A DNA stretch of 64,000 nucleotides. Origin: an uncultured Psychrosphaera sp. (GTDB lineage Bacteria > Pseudomonadota > Gammaproteobacteria > Enterobacterales > Alteromonadaceae). The notes beneath the pieces were generated by a model that did not search any database, had not been told where the DNA came from, and worked only from the letters and a program-made list of their open reading frames with translations. Shown here one piece after another: positions 28,731 to 36,795 of the stretch. Made by a program: the position numbers and the translations under genes. The stretch covers positions 62,001-126,000 of the forward strand of contig NZ_CANMSK010000011.1 of NCBI RefSeq assembly GCF_947500655.1, in the 5' to 3' direction. How positions within the stretch are numbered: position 1 is the stretch's first letter; each line of letters opens with the position of its first letter.

Positions 28731-28822
28731 TATAACGCTTTACTAACATGAAAATAATAGTTGGCTAAAATAAACGACGAAGGAATGAAAACCAACTGTT
28801 TTTTGTCCTTGTTTAACAGCTT
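28731..28822 (-). repeat. attC-like recombination site
   Basis: On the minus strand: GCTGTTAAACAAGGACAAAA, then ACAGTTGG facing CCAACT, ending AAAGCGTTATA. The bottom-strand hairpin and AAGGAC/GCGTTA elements are typical of marine superintegron attC sites. The core sites are degenerate. It lies between two minus-strand genes. Confidence 0.6.
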
Positions 28823-28834
28823 GTATGGTACAAG

Positions 28835-29149
28835 TTACTCCACATTATTTTTCTTTAAAAGTTCTGGAACATCGTCATTAATAGACTTTTGATATTCTTT
28901 ATATTTTTCTGCTCTACCTGTTGACACATTATAGATAGACCAAGGAATCGTTACAGGTAATAAAACTGCATCAGTTACAAAAGAAAATGGGAAATCTAAA
29001 CATATACCATGTCCGCATGCCAATTCTATATGCCGAATAGTGCCAGAGAATACTTTATTATTATGCTCTTTCTCACCTAACGTACCAATCGATACACAGC
29101 CAGATATAGATAATAAAATAATAATATTGATCAATATAAATTTACGCAT
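28835..29149 (-). CDS. YceK/YidQ-family lipoprotein
   Basis: 104 aa with a lipobox (LLSISGC, Cys at about residue 18), then FSGTIRHIELACGHGICLD and FPFSFVTDAVLLPVTIPWSI, the DUF1375 pattern of E. coli YceK/YidQ. It is probably an outer-membrane-facing lipoprotein of unknown role. It is flanked on both sides by attC-like sites in the same orientation, as expected for an integron cassette. Confidence 0.88.
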   Translation of the reverse strand: MRKFILINIIILLSISGCVSIGTLGEKEHNNKVFSGTIRHIELACGHGICLDFPFSFVTDAVLLPVTIPWSIYNVSTGRAEKYKEYQKSINDDVPELLKKNNVE

Positions 29150-29163
29150 TAATCATCCTTGTA

Positions 29164-29268
29164 CCAACGCCGCATTATGCGGCAAATTGCTGTTGGCTAA
29201 AAATAAGTGAGGCACGAACAAAAAGCTAACTGTAATTTGTCCGACTTGAAAACCTTTGTTAGGCATAC
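29164..29268 (-). repeat. attC-like recombination site with good core
   Basis: Minus strand: GCCTAACAAAGG (core GCCTAAC fits RYYYAAC exactly), CAAGTCGGACAAATTACAG, GTTAGC facing AGCCAAC, then GCATAATGCGGCGTTGG. It begins about seven bases after the stop codon of the lipoprotein gene at 29270, the classic cassette spacing. Confidence 0.75.
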
Positions 29269-29269
29269 A

Positions 29270-29710
29270 TTACATAGGACAACTTACTTCTAGACCATTT
29301 ACAGAGTCATTAATTTTTTTGAAGTTATCTTCCCAAAACATATTAAAAGCCACAACGTTTACTGACGTAGCGCAGCTTTTATTATTTTGATCAATTTTTA
29401 CGTTTAGAAAGTAACCTTGAGAACTCCCTGAGGGCGAATATACATTGTAGGTAGTTGAGTCACTACTTTTAGTTTCCATAACTCTATAGTTTAAGTTGTA
29501 GCCAGTGGTTCCTGAAATAAAGACAAAATTAGGTTTATAACATTTAGCTAAGTAACCCTTGATGCGAGTTTCAACAACATTTTTGTTTTCAGAAAAACAC
29601 ATTGTCTCACTTTTGTTACCGTTAGTTATTAATGCGGTTTCAGTCTGTGGAAAAATAGCACAACCTGATAAAGCAGTTGTTAATAACGCCAAAGGTAGAA
29701 ATTTACTCAT
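29270..29710 (-). CDS. Hypothetical cassette-borne lipoprotein
   Basis: 146 aa with a signal peptide and lipobox (LLTTALSGC, Cys near residue 17). The mature part has four Cys (ETMCFSENK, LAKCYKP, NKSCATSVN, LEVSCPM) that may form two disulfides. The Ser/Thr- and Tyr-rich stretch SSDSTTYNVYSPSGSSQGYF is compatible with beta strands. The family is not recognised. The gene ends directly at an attC-like site and starts just after another, so it is probably a mobile cassette. Confidence 0.82.
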   Translation of the reverse strand: MSKFLPLALLTTALSGCAIFPQTETALITNGNKSETMCFSENKNVVETRIKGYLAKCYKPNFVFISGTTGYNLNYRVMETKSSDSTTYNVYSPSGSSQGYFLNVKIDQNNKSCATSVNVVAFNMFWEDNFKKINDSVNGLEVSCPM

Positions 29711-29723
29711 AATATCCTTGTAT

Positions 29724-29890
29724 GCCTAACGAGGCTGTAGAATTACTCCAACAGCCCAAATTGATAAAAAAAGCGAGCTCCTGTAATAAATGCTAAACGC
29801 TTTTTTCGCACTAGGCAATGCATTTTAACCCCATAAAATCGGCCATTTTTCTTAAAAAAGAGTTATTCTACGGCCTCAACGCCCGCCTAA
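29724..29890 (-). repeat. Long attC-like palindrome
   Basis: GAGGCTGTAGAATTACTCC at 29731-29749 pairs with GAGTTATTCTACGGCCTC at 29860-29877 (plus strand order), with a GCCTAAC core outside it at 29724-29730. The 110-bp interior holds no gene. It may be a very long attC (VCR-like) or a cassette without an ORF. Confidence 0.6.
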
Positions 29891-29975
29891 CACGCAATGT
29901 GTTGACTTGGCGTTTTGCGTTGTTTGCCAAAACTATGACAACTAATCATTGTCGGAGTTTAGGCGCTTGTTATAT
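29885..29975 (-). repeat. attC-like site overlapping the end of the next gene
   Basis: Minus strand starts ATATAACAAGCGCC and ends GCGTGTTAGGCG (core GTTAGGC fits GTTRRRY). Arms CGCCTAA.. and CGCCTAACACGCAAT match in inverted order. The stop codon of the 136-aa gene lies inside it, as is common for cassettes. Confidence 0.65.
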
Positions 29976-30352
29976 GCACTTGCTACCGATGTATAAGTAC
30001 TAAGTAAGCAGTTTTTATATTGAAAATTGACTGCAAACTCTAAATTTAAAATTCCACTTTTATGACCGCTAAAACGTGCAACGAACTTATCACCTTGAGC
30101 AATTGTTTGTAATGGGATCCAATACTCTGCGACTTCCCCTTCAGTCATTTCGATACTTTCAAATGGGACACCTAAAATAGCTTTAGGTATTTCAATAGTT
30201 ATAACATCCATATCATCGTGATTTCCACCTGCTTTCACGCCTGAAATATCAACACTTGTAATAATATTTATCGGTGCTGCGCTTTGCTCAGCGGTACACA
30301 CTGAAAAAGAAAAGCCTGAATACATTGATAATAATAAAATTAGATACTTCAC
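29942..30352 (-). CDS. Hypothetical secreted protein, cassette-borne
   Basis: 136 aa from GTG 30352, chosen because AGGAGG lies just upstream; a TTG one codon earlier would collide with that site. It has a signal peptide (MKYLILLLSMYSGFSFS), then a mainly beta mature part with VEYWIPLQTIAQGDKFVARF-like strands. Its last residues (YNKRLNSDND) are encoded inside the attC-like site, a known feature of integron cassettes. No family recognised. It is the outermost, most upstream gene of the group. Confidence 0.78.
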   Translation of the reverse strand: MKYLILLLSMYSGFSFSVCTAEQSAAPINIITSVDISGVKAGGNHDDMDVITIEIPKAILGVPFESIEMTEGEVAEYWIPLQTIAQGDKFVARFSGHKSGILNLEFAVNFQYKNCLLSTYTSVASAYNKRLNSDND

Positions 30353-30406
30353 CAAACCTCCTTGTGCATATAACCGCTTATTAGCGCGAATTCCTGTTAA
30401 AGGAAG

Positions 30407-30415
30407 TTATCCACA
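30407..30415 (+). promoter_or_regulatory. DnaA-box consensus
   Basis: TTATCCACA, a perfect match to the strong DnaA box, in the non-coding stretch upstream of the cassette genes. Whether DnaA binds is unknown. Confidence 0.4.
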
Positions 30416-30527
30416 GGTGCTTTTTCGGGTAATAAACTTTTTTATTTCTATAAATTATAAGAATAGTAATAACTTAGCAGCTGATTTATTTATAAACAAA
30501 CGTTTTTTGTTTGGGGAAAACGAGCCA

Positions 30528-30563
30528 TTTACATAACACTCCATCAGTGGCACGTTATGTAAA
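30528..30563. repeat. TTTACATAAC inverted repeat
   Basis: TTTACATAAC at 30528-30537 and GTTATGTAAA at 30554-30563 are perfect 10-bp arms around 16 bases; a direct near-copy TTTACATAAT follows at 30571. It looks like a protein-binding palindrome or recombination site. No match recognised. Confidence 0.55.
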
Positions 30564-30910
30564 AAATTTATTTACATAATTTATTATAAAATCAGAAGTT
30601 TACTAAAAACCTCTACTTAATCGAGCCGTTTTTATAAATTACATTGAATAACGTGAACATTCCCTTAATTGCACAAACATATAAACCTATTTATTGCTTG
30701 CGAACCGCAGGTTCGCGCTTTTGCTTTTCGCTCTGCTTTTACTCCCGATTTAAATATCTGTATTACGTCTATCCACAAGATAATACTTTTCTCAAATCGA
30801 GCGGGGATGAATGATGGAGTGTATCATTGATGATCATCAGAGATGTGTGCGCTTTGGTTGTAAACTTTAAACTTGGACTAGAGCTTACAGCCCTAACCCC
30901 TTCCATCTGT

Positions 30911-30940
30911 TTTTACTTACCGCTTACAGCTTACGACTGC
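30911..30940 (-). repeat. GTAAGCGGTAAG repeat, right flank of cassette island
   Basis: On the minus strand: GCAGTCGTAAGCTGTAAGCG then GTAAGTAAAAAC, about 26 of 30 positions matching the copy at 27858-27890 in opposite orientation. Confidence 0.7.
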
Positions 30941-30988
30941 TTTTTTGCTTTTCCTAACGGCCTTCAAGCCTTCAAGCCTTAAAAAAAC

Positions 30989-31426
30989 CTACCCCCGCTC
31001 AAACCTAACTTTCAACAACTTAGCCAAATCCATATAAGTTAACTGTTGTGAACTAGCCTTTTTAATTTCGCCCTCTTTTATTAATTTATTACTTTGCTGT
31101 AATTGCTCTTCAATTTCTTTGTACCAGCTTTTTAATCCACTAGATAAACTTGCTTCAGCTTGTTTACCCAATAAATAGTAACCATGAACGGGTAATGACA
31201 AAATTAATAGCGACATAGCCAGAGCAGTATTTAAGCTTTCCATACCAATATAAGACAACTGCAACCAAGCTGTTATAAACGCGATAATAGGAGCAACCGT
31301 TAACGATAAGTCGGCAAGTTTAATGTAACCAGTTTGAGGAAATGAGCGTAAATAAGGTTCTTTTTTCGGCCATGTTTGGCTAAATTTATAACCTGTATTT
31401 AAGGTAGTAACTAAAATAACAATCAC
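30989..31426 (-). CDS. yfbV: YfbV/DUF412 membrane protein
   Basis: About 145 aa. It is recognised by two central hydrophobic segments (LSLTVAPIIAFITAWLQLSY; ALAMSLLILSLPVHGYYLLG), the FSQTWPKKEPYL N-terminus and its place divergent from ackA, as in E. coli, where YfbV is 151 aa. E. coli YfbV was reported to insulate the Ter macrodomain, but whether this holds here is unknown. The start is unclear: no ATG is available, and GTG 31426 overlaps the AAAGG ribosome-binding-like sequence, so an AUU codon a few codons in is possible. Confidence 0.88.
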   Translation of the reverse strand: MIVILVTTLNTGYKFSQTWPKKEPYLRSFPQTGYIKLADLSLTVAPIIAFITAWLQLSYIGMESLNTALAMSLLILSLPVHGYYLLGKQAEASLSSGLKSWYKEIEEQLQQSNKLIKEGEIKKASSQQLTYMDLAKLLKVRFERG

Positions 31427-31464
31427 CTTTATTAACTTGTAATTAACACAACGAATATGCCATA

Positions 31465-31668
31465 GGGGGCTGTTTATCTTTCATTTTGCGCAACGTTGAG
31501 TGGACAATTTAACCTCAACCCGAAGGGCTGGGTCTATTTGTCACCCCAACTTCGTTCTTGTTAATTTTCGCCAGACACTTAAATAGAACCACTATTCGCG
31601 AGTCTTCTGCCTCGCTAGATGCAACAAATAGTCTCCAGCGTTGAGTAAAATGAAAGATAAACAGCCCC
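31465..31668. mobile_element. MITE-like element with TA target duplication
   Basis: About 204 bp. The ends GGGGCTGTTTATCTTTCATT (left, from 31466) and its reverse complement (right, to 31668) match for about 33 bp with four or so mismatches. TA flanks both ends (31463-31464 and 31669-31670), as for IS630/Tc1-mariner elements. It has no ORF, so it is a MITE or a transposase-less relic. It lies between yfbV and ackA. Confidence 0.75.
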
Positions 31669-31784
31669 TAGTATAACAGTAACTTAGTAGTATGCGACTA
31701 AGGGAGCTTATAACAATTTCTTAAACTAAATATTTGTACTAGAATACTTACTTTAATTATGAAGTTCAAAAACTTAAGGTATCT

Positions 31785-32999
31785 ATGCCAACTGAAAAAA
31801 ATATTCTAGTTTTAAACTGTGGTAGCTCTTCTTTGAAGTTTGCCGTTATTAATAGTACGACAGCTGAAACCGTTATCTCTGGGTTAGCTGAGCGTTTAGG
31901 CTCTAATAAAGCAACAATAGCTATTAAGTACAATGGTGAAAAACAAGTTGTTGAATTAACAGATAATAACCAGCATTTAGGTGCAATAGAATATTTAGTT
32001 AGTGACTTACATACTAAAGGTTTAAGTGATTCATTAACTGCTGTTGGACATAGAGTGGTTCATGGTGGAGAAGTTTTCACATCTTCTGTAATTGTTACCG
32101 AACATGTAATTAATGAAATTATAAGAACCAGTGGCCTCGCACCGTTACACAATCCAGCCAATTTAGTTGGCATTCAAGCCGCTCAAAAAAGTTTTCCAAC
32201 CTTGCCACAAGTAGTTGTATTTGATACTGCATTTCATCAAACTATGCCGCAACACGCTTATATGTATGCGATAGATCGTGATTTATACACAGGCAAAGGC
32301 TTACGCCGTTATGGCTTTCATGGCACTAGTCATTATTTTGTTAGCCAAGAAGCAGCTAAGCATTTACAACAACCACCAAGTGAGACGTCAGTAATTACCG
32401 TTCATTTAGGTAATGGTTGTTCTATTTGTGCCATTGAAAATGGTCAAAGTGTTGATACTTCAATGGGACTAACTCCTGCTGAAGGTTTAGTGATGGGAAC
32501 TCGCAGTGGCGATATTGATCCAGGTCTTATTGTTTATTTAATGAATCAATTCAATTACAGCGGCAAACAAATTGACGACTTATTAAATAAACAAAGTGGT
32601 TTACTGGGTTTATCTAAAATGAGTAACGACTGTCGCACACTTGAAGAGGCTGTTTTTGGTGATGATAAAAAGCTGAAAGAACAAGCTAAATTAGCGTTAG
32701 ATGTTTTCTGCTATCGCGTTGCCAAATATATTGCTTCATACACAGTTGCCCTTTCCCATTTAGATGCAATTGTATTTACTGGTGGTATTGGTGAAAACTC
32801 AGATTATATTCGCTCACAAGTTATCAACCAATTATCTATATTAAAAATCAAATTATCCGAAGAAAAAAATCAAAAAGCGCGTTTTGGTGCTTTTGGTGAA
32901 ATTCAAGCGCCTGATTCGCAGTTTAAAGTCTTAGTTATCCCAACCAATGAAGAATGGGTTATCGCCCAAGACGCTGCACGTTTATCTGAGAGTAAATAA
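31785..32999 (+). CDS. ackA: Acetate kinase
   Basis: 404 aa; E. coli AckA is 400. Motifs: [66 protein letters not shown] and [13 protein letters not shown]. It makes ATP and acetate from acetyl phosphate and ADP, and works with the next gene, pta, in overflow metabolism. AAGG lies five bases before the ATG. The intergenic distance to pta is one base, indicating translational coupling. Confidence 0.97.
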   Translation: MPTEKNILVLNCGSSSLKFAVINSTTAETVISGLAERLGSNKATIAIKYNGEKQVVELTDNNQHLGAIEYLVSDLHTKGLSDSLTAVGHRVVHGGEVFTSSVIVTEHVINEIIRTSGLAPLHNPANLVGIQAAQKSFPTLPQVVVFDTAFHQTMPQHAYMYAIDRDLYTGKGLRRYGFHGTSHYFVSQEAAKHLQQPPSETSVITVHLGNGCSICAIENGQSVDTSMGLTPAEGLVMGTRSGDIDPGLIVYLMNQFNYSGKQIDDLLNKQSGLLGLSKMSNDCRTLEEAVFGDDKKLKEQAKLALDVFCYRVAKYIASYTVALSHLDAIVFTGGIGENSDYIRSQVINQLSILKIKLSEEKNQKARFGAFGEIQAPDSQFKVLVIPTNEEWVIAQDAARLSESK

Positions 33000-33000
33000 T

Positions 33001-35136
33001 ATGTCACACAGAATTATGTTAGTACCCGTTGGATTTGGTGTTGGTTTAACCTCAATTACCATGGGCTTAGTACGTTCTATGGAGCGTCAGGCGGTAAACG
33101 TCAATTTTTTCAAACCTATTTCACAACCTAAATTAGGTGATAATGGGCCAGATAAAAGTACTGAAATTTTTAGAACCCTATCTCACCTTAATCCACCGGA
33201 ACCATTTGAATTAACATATGCTGAAACCTTAATTGGTGATGGTAATGTTGATGTATTGTTGGAAGAAATTGTTGGTCGATTTGAGTCAAAAATTGACCCA
33301 AATGAAGCGGTGGTAATTGAAGGTTTAGTGCCAACTAAACAACAAGCTTATGCTAATAAAATCAATCGCCAAATTGCATCAGCTCTTGGTGCTGACGTGG
33401 TATTTGTTATTGCGCCGGGCAGTGAATCTATTACCTCTTTGGAAGATCAATTGGAAATTGCTGCCGATAATTATGGTGGTTTTAATAAAGAACGCGTAAT
33501 TGGTTGTATTTTTAACAAGGTAAATGCTCCACAAGATATTCGCGGTAATTTAGCCAATGACTTTACTGAGCAATTAACCAAAGTTGAAATTGAGGATGTT
33601 GCGTTTAAATACCAACAAATGTCTATTTTTAGACACCAATTTAAAATGCTTGGTTGTGTACCTTGGGATCCTGAATTAATTGCCCCAAGAGTGAAAGACT
33701 TACAAGAGTACTTAGGCGCTAAAGTATTAAACCAAGGTGATATGGAGTTTAGACGCTTAAGAAGTATCACCTTCTGTGCGCGTACCGTAGGTAATATTTT
33801 AGGCCGAGTTAAACCGGGTGTTTTATTGGTAACACCGGGAGATCGTTCCGACGTTTTAGTCGCGGCTGCTCTTGCTGCAATGAATGGTACCAAACTAGGT
33901 GCAATTTTATTAACTGGTGGCTTTATGCCAGAACCAACTATCTTAAGTCTTTGTAAACAGGCATTTGAGACAGGCGTCCCCGTTTTATCTACCGAGTCAG
34001 ACACTTGGGAAACGTCGTTATTATTACAACGATTTAACGTAGAAGTGCCTATTGATGATGAACAGCGCATTGAGCGAGTAAAAGAACATACTGCAAGTCA
34101 CATATCTAAAGAATGGATCACTGATATGATCCAAAATGTGCCTAAATCTCGTAAGTTATCCCCTGCTGCATTTAGATACTTGTTAGTAGATAAAGCTAAG
34201 AAAGCTAACCGCACTATCGTTCTACCTGAAGGCAATGAGCCTAGAACTATAAAAGCCGCGGCTATTTGTGGTCAAAGAGGCATAGCTAAATGTGTGTTAC
34301 TTGGTGATGCAGATGAAATTAAGCTGATTGCTTCTCAACAAGGTGTTGAGCTTAACCAAAATGTGATCATTGAAAATCCTGATAAAATCAGAGAACGCTA
34401 TATTGCACCTATGGTTGAAATAAGAAAAAACAAAGGATTAACCGCCGTTGTTGCTGAAGAACAATTACAAGATAACGTTGTACTTGCTTCTATGATGTTA
34501 GCGTTAGATGAGGTTGATGGTTTAGTGTCTGGCGCAGTAAGCACCACAGCCAATACAATTCGTCCGCCATTACAATTAATAAAAACAGCTCCAGGTTCAA
34601 ATTTAGTATCATCAATATTCTTTATGTTATTACCAGATCAAGTATTAGTTTACGGTGATTGCGCGATTAACCCAGATCCTAATGCAGAACAACTTGCCGA
34701 TATTGCAATTCAATCTGCTGACTCGGCTAAGTCGTTTGGTATTGAACCTAAAGTAGCGATGATCAGTTACTCAACCGGAACATCGGGTGTTGGTGCTGAT
34801 GTGGAAAAAGTAAGGAAAGCCACTGAGATTGCTAAAAACCTACGTCCAGATCTTATTATTGATGGTCCATTACAATACGACGCTGCCGTTATGGAAAATG
34901 TTGCTAAGAAAAAAGCACCAAATAGCCCAGTTGCAGGTCAAGCTACTGTGTTTATATTCCCTGACTTAAACACAGGTAATACGACTTATAAAGCCGTACA
35001 ACGTAGTGCTCATGTTGTTAGTATTGGTCCAATGTTACAAGGGATGAGAAAACCAGTGAATGACTTATCTCGTGGTGCATTAGTAGATGATATTGTATAC
35101 ACAATTGCTTTAACTGCGATCCAAGCAAAAGATTAA
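33001..35136 (+). CDS. pta: Phosphate acetyltransferase
   Basis: 711 aa from the ATG at 33001 ([18 protein letters not shown]), immediately after the ackA stop; an in-frame ATG 54 bases earlier lies inside ackA and is not needed. It is a full three-domain form like E. coli Pta (714 aa): an N-terminal P-loop-like domain, a DRTGG domain ([16 protein letters not shown]) at about 225-330, and the C-terminal catalytic domain from about 390 ([29 protein letters not shown]). It converts acetyl-CoA to acetyl phosphate. Confidence 0.97.
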   Translation: MSHRIMLVPVGFGVGLTSITMGLVRSMERQAVNVNFFKPISQPKLGDNGPDKSTEIFRTLSHLNPPEPFELTYAETLIGDGNVDVLLEEIVGRFESKIDPNEAVVIEGLVPTKQQAYANKINRQIASALGADVVFVIAPGSESITSLEDQLEIAADNYGGFNKERVIGCIFNKVNAPQDIRGNLANDFTEQLTKVEIEDVAFKYQQMSIFRHQFKMLGCVPWDPELIAPRVKDLQEYLGAKVLNQGDMEFRRLRSITFCARTVGNILGRVKPGVLLVTPGDRSDVLVAAALAAMNGTKLGAILLTGGFMPEPTILSLCKQAFETGVPVLSTESDTWETSLLLQRFNVEVPIDDEQRIERVKEHTASHISKEWITDMIQNVPKSRKLSPAAFRYLLVDKAKKANRTIVLPEGNEPRTIKAAAICGQRGIAKCVLLGDADEIKLIASQQGVELNQNVIIENPDKIRERYIAPMVEIRKNKGLTAVVAEEQLQDNVVLASMMLALDEVDGLVSGAVSTTANTIRPPLQLIKTAPGSNLVSSIFFMLLPDQVLVYGDCAINPDPNAEQLADIAIQSADSAKSFGIEPKVAMISYSTGTSGVGADVEKVRKATEIAKNLRPDLIIDGPLQYDAAVMENVAKKKAPNSPVAGQATVFIFPDLNTGNTTYKAVQRSAHVVSIGPMLQGMRKPVNDLSRGALVDDIVYTIALTAIQAKD

Positions 35137-35160
35137 ATTTATTTTTACCCAGTAAGATGA

Positions 35161-35188
35161 CAAAAAGAGACGCTAACGTCTCTTTTTG
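35161..35188 (+). terminator. Terminator of ackA-pta
   Basis: CAAAAAGAGACG and CGTCTCTTTTTG are perfect 12-bp arms around CTAA, ending in a T run. Confidence 0.92.
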
Positions 35189-35497
35189 TTTATTAACTGC
35201 TAGTTTAATTAGCTACAACTGCGACTTAATTGTACGACTGTTTAAAATGTAACACCTTTTGATCATTTAAAAATAACCAATAATTACAACAAGTTAAAAA
35301 GTTGTGAATTGGTATCACACAAAGTTATCCACAGATATTGTGGAAAACATTCAAGTTAAGCTAAGAAACCACCATTAACTATAGATCATAGTGTTTTAGT
35401 ATAAATAAAATTAAACAATAGATAACTGTTAATTTTCATTAAACATAGTATATTTAAGTAATACAGAGTCTTATATTTCTAAAAGGATTGTTATTTT
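35189..35497. other. Non-coding gap after pta, with paired DnaA-box-like sites
   Basis: 309 bp. It contains TTATCCACA at 35325-35333 and the opposed, near-consensus TGTGGAAAA at 35339-35347, and little else that I can recognise. It includes the promoter region of the ACT-domain operon. Confidence 0.45.
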
Positions 35498-35890
35498 ATG
35501 CCTAAACAGACTTTACAGGTGTTAGCCGAATCGTTTTCAGTTCACAGTTTTGACCATGATCAATCCGTCCCGTCAGCTGTATTTTCTTCTCCAATCTATT
35601 TTATTAGTAAAACGCCTGACGAGTTATCTGTCGTTTGCCCTTCTTCTATTGAGCTGGATAGTTTGGAGCATGAAGATAACTGGATTGCACTTGAAGTGTT
35701 AGGTCCGTTAGGTTTCTCATTAACGGGAATATTATCTAATATATCTGGCGTACTTGCGGCAGCAGATATTAGCATTTTTGTTATCTCTACTTTTGATACC
35801 GACTATATTTTAGTGAAAAAAGACGCCGTGCCCACCGCAATTAAAGAACTTCGTAATAATGAATATAGAGTGCGAACTGACGAGGCTTAA
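35498..35890 (+). CDS. ACT-domain protein
   Basis: 130 aa, cytosolic. The central and C-terminal part is an ACT-type ligand-binding fold: WIALEVLGPLGFSLTGILSN, VLAAADISIFVISTFDTD, YILVKKDAVPTAIKELR. This resembles the small stand-alone ACT family (CASTOR/DUF-type) that senses amino acids, but the ligand is not known. It is the first gene of a six-gene plus-strand run: the EIIA-like gene starts nine bases after its stop. AAAAGGA precedes the ATG. Confidence 0.85.
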   Translation: MPKQTLQVLAESFSVHSFDHDQSVPSAVFSSPIYFISKTPDELSVVCPSSIELDSLEHEDNWIALEVLGPLGFSLTGILSNISGVLAAADISIFVISTFDTDYILVKKDAVPTAIKELRNNEYRVRTDEA

Positions 35891-35899
35891 TTATAAACT

Positions 35900-36433
35900 A
35901 TGTTACTTCACTCTATTGTTAATTTTACGACACTTAATTTAGCCAAAGGTATAAAAATAGGTGCGCCTGTATCAGGTAAAGTATTTAACATTGCAAAACT
36001 TGCTGGTAACCAAGCGTTTTATAAACGTGCTGGTGAAGGTGTTGCAATAAAAATGGAAGGTCATCAAGTAAACTCACCTATTAGCGGTACTGTTATTGAT
36101 ACTGTACCTAGTCATGGTAAAGTCATAATACAAGCTAAAAACAAGTTACGTTTTCTATTACAGTTTCCTTTTGAATATATTAAATTCAATGGCATTGGCA
36201 TCAAGTCATTGGTTACAATTGGCCAAACTATCAATATTAACGACCCTTTATTAAAAGTTGATTTATACAAAATGAATCAGCAAATGAAACCTATATTTTT
36301 ATATTTTATTTTACTCGACGTTAAAGCATTTAAGTCGATTGAAGTTTTTCATAAACATGTGCAAATAGGCACAGATCCTATTTTTTCATTAGTTCCAAAA
36401 CCAGTAGCACCCAAACCTATTAAAAAGAAGTAA
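35900..36433 (+). CDS. EIIA-Glc-like protein lacking the phospho-accepting His
   Basis: 177 aa. It aligns with the sugar-PTS EIIA (Crr) domain: GAPVSGKVFNIAKLAG, GEGVAIKMEGHQVNSPISG, FNGIGIKSLVTIGQTI, INDPLLKVDLYKM. The helper His (E. coli H75) is kept in VPSHGKVI, but the phosphorylated His90 position, normally in VHFGID, reads LLQFPF: Gln88, codon CAG at 36161-36163. It therefore cannot act as a normal phospho-carrier. It has a C-terminal Pro/Lys tail (KPVAPKPIKKK). It probably has a binding or regulatory role, and sits between an ACT protein and the yffB-dapE pair. Confidence 0.88.
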   Translation: MLLHSIVNFTTLNLAKGIKIGAPVSGKVFNIAKLAGNQAFYKRAGEGVAIKMEGHQVNSPISGTVIDTVPSHGKVIIQAKNKLRFLLQFPFEYIKFNGIGIKSLVTIGQTININDPLLKVDLYKMNQQMKPIFLYFILLDVKAFKSIEVFHKHVQIGTDPIFSLVPKPVAPKPIKKK

Positions 36434-36438
36434 TTATT

Positions 36439-36786
36439 ATGATCACTATGTACGGCATAAAAAACTGCGACACAATAAAAAAAGCCAGAAAATGGTTAGA
36501 TAACCAAGAGATTGAATATACATTTCATGACTACCGTGTAGATGGCCTTGATAAACAATGGCTAATAGATACTTGCCAAAATTTAGATTGGGAATTGGTT
36601 TTAAATAAACGAGGCACCACCTTTCGTCAATTAGACAGTGCTATCAAAGACAATTTAAATGAGTCAGCAGCAATAGAACAAATGTTACTTGCTCCAGCTA
36701 TGATAAAACGCCCTATTTTAAGTGTTGGCAATCAATTATATATTGGTTTTAAAGACGCTCAGTACGCTGAAATTTTTAATAAGTAG
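36439..36786 (+). CDS. yffB: ArsC/Spx-family reductase-like protein, YffB type
   Basis: 115 aa; E. coli YffB is 118. Thioredoxin-like fold with a single Cys motif MYGIKNCDTIKKARKWL, then DGLDKQWL and a distal KRPILSVGNQLYIGF. It lies directly upstream of dapE, as in E. coli. The activity of YffB is not established (glutathione-dependent thiol reductase is suggested by structure). It starts five bases after the EIIA-like stop and ends nine bases before dapE. Confidence 0.92.
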   Translation: MITMYGIKNCDTIKKARKWLDNQEIEYTFHDYRVDGLDKQWLIDTCQNLDWELVLNKRGTTFRQLDSAIKDNLNESAAIEQMLLAPAMIKRPILSVGNQLYIGFKDAQYAEIFNK

Positions 36787-36795
36787 GAAACCCTA

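Larger units (their letters stand above)
30353..30988. other. Non-coding 636-bp stretch between cassette group and yfbV
   Basis: No gene was seen. It contains a consensus DnaA box, a TTTACATAAC inverted repeat, a GCGAACC/GGTTCGC hairpin (30700-30716) followed by a T-rich run, and the right-hand GTAAGCGGTAAG repeat. It may include the remains of an integron attI or promoter region; no integrase gene is present. Confidence 0.5.

Noticed and set aside
30700..30716. GCGAACC/GGTTCGC hairpin as a terminator
   Set aside because: It could terminate on the plus strand, but no plus-strand gene ends there; more likely part of a small repeat.
33471..34070. 199-codon minus-strand ORF inside pta
   Set aside because: Antisense to a strongly conserved enzyme; no recognisable domain.
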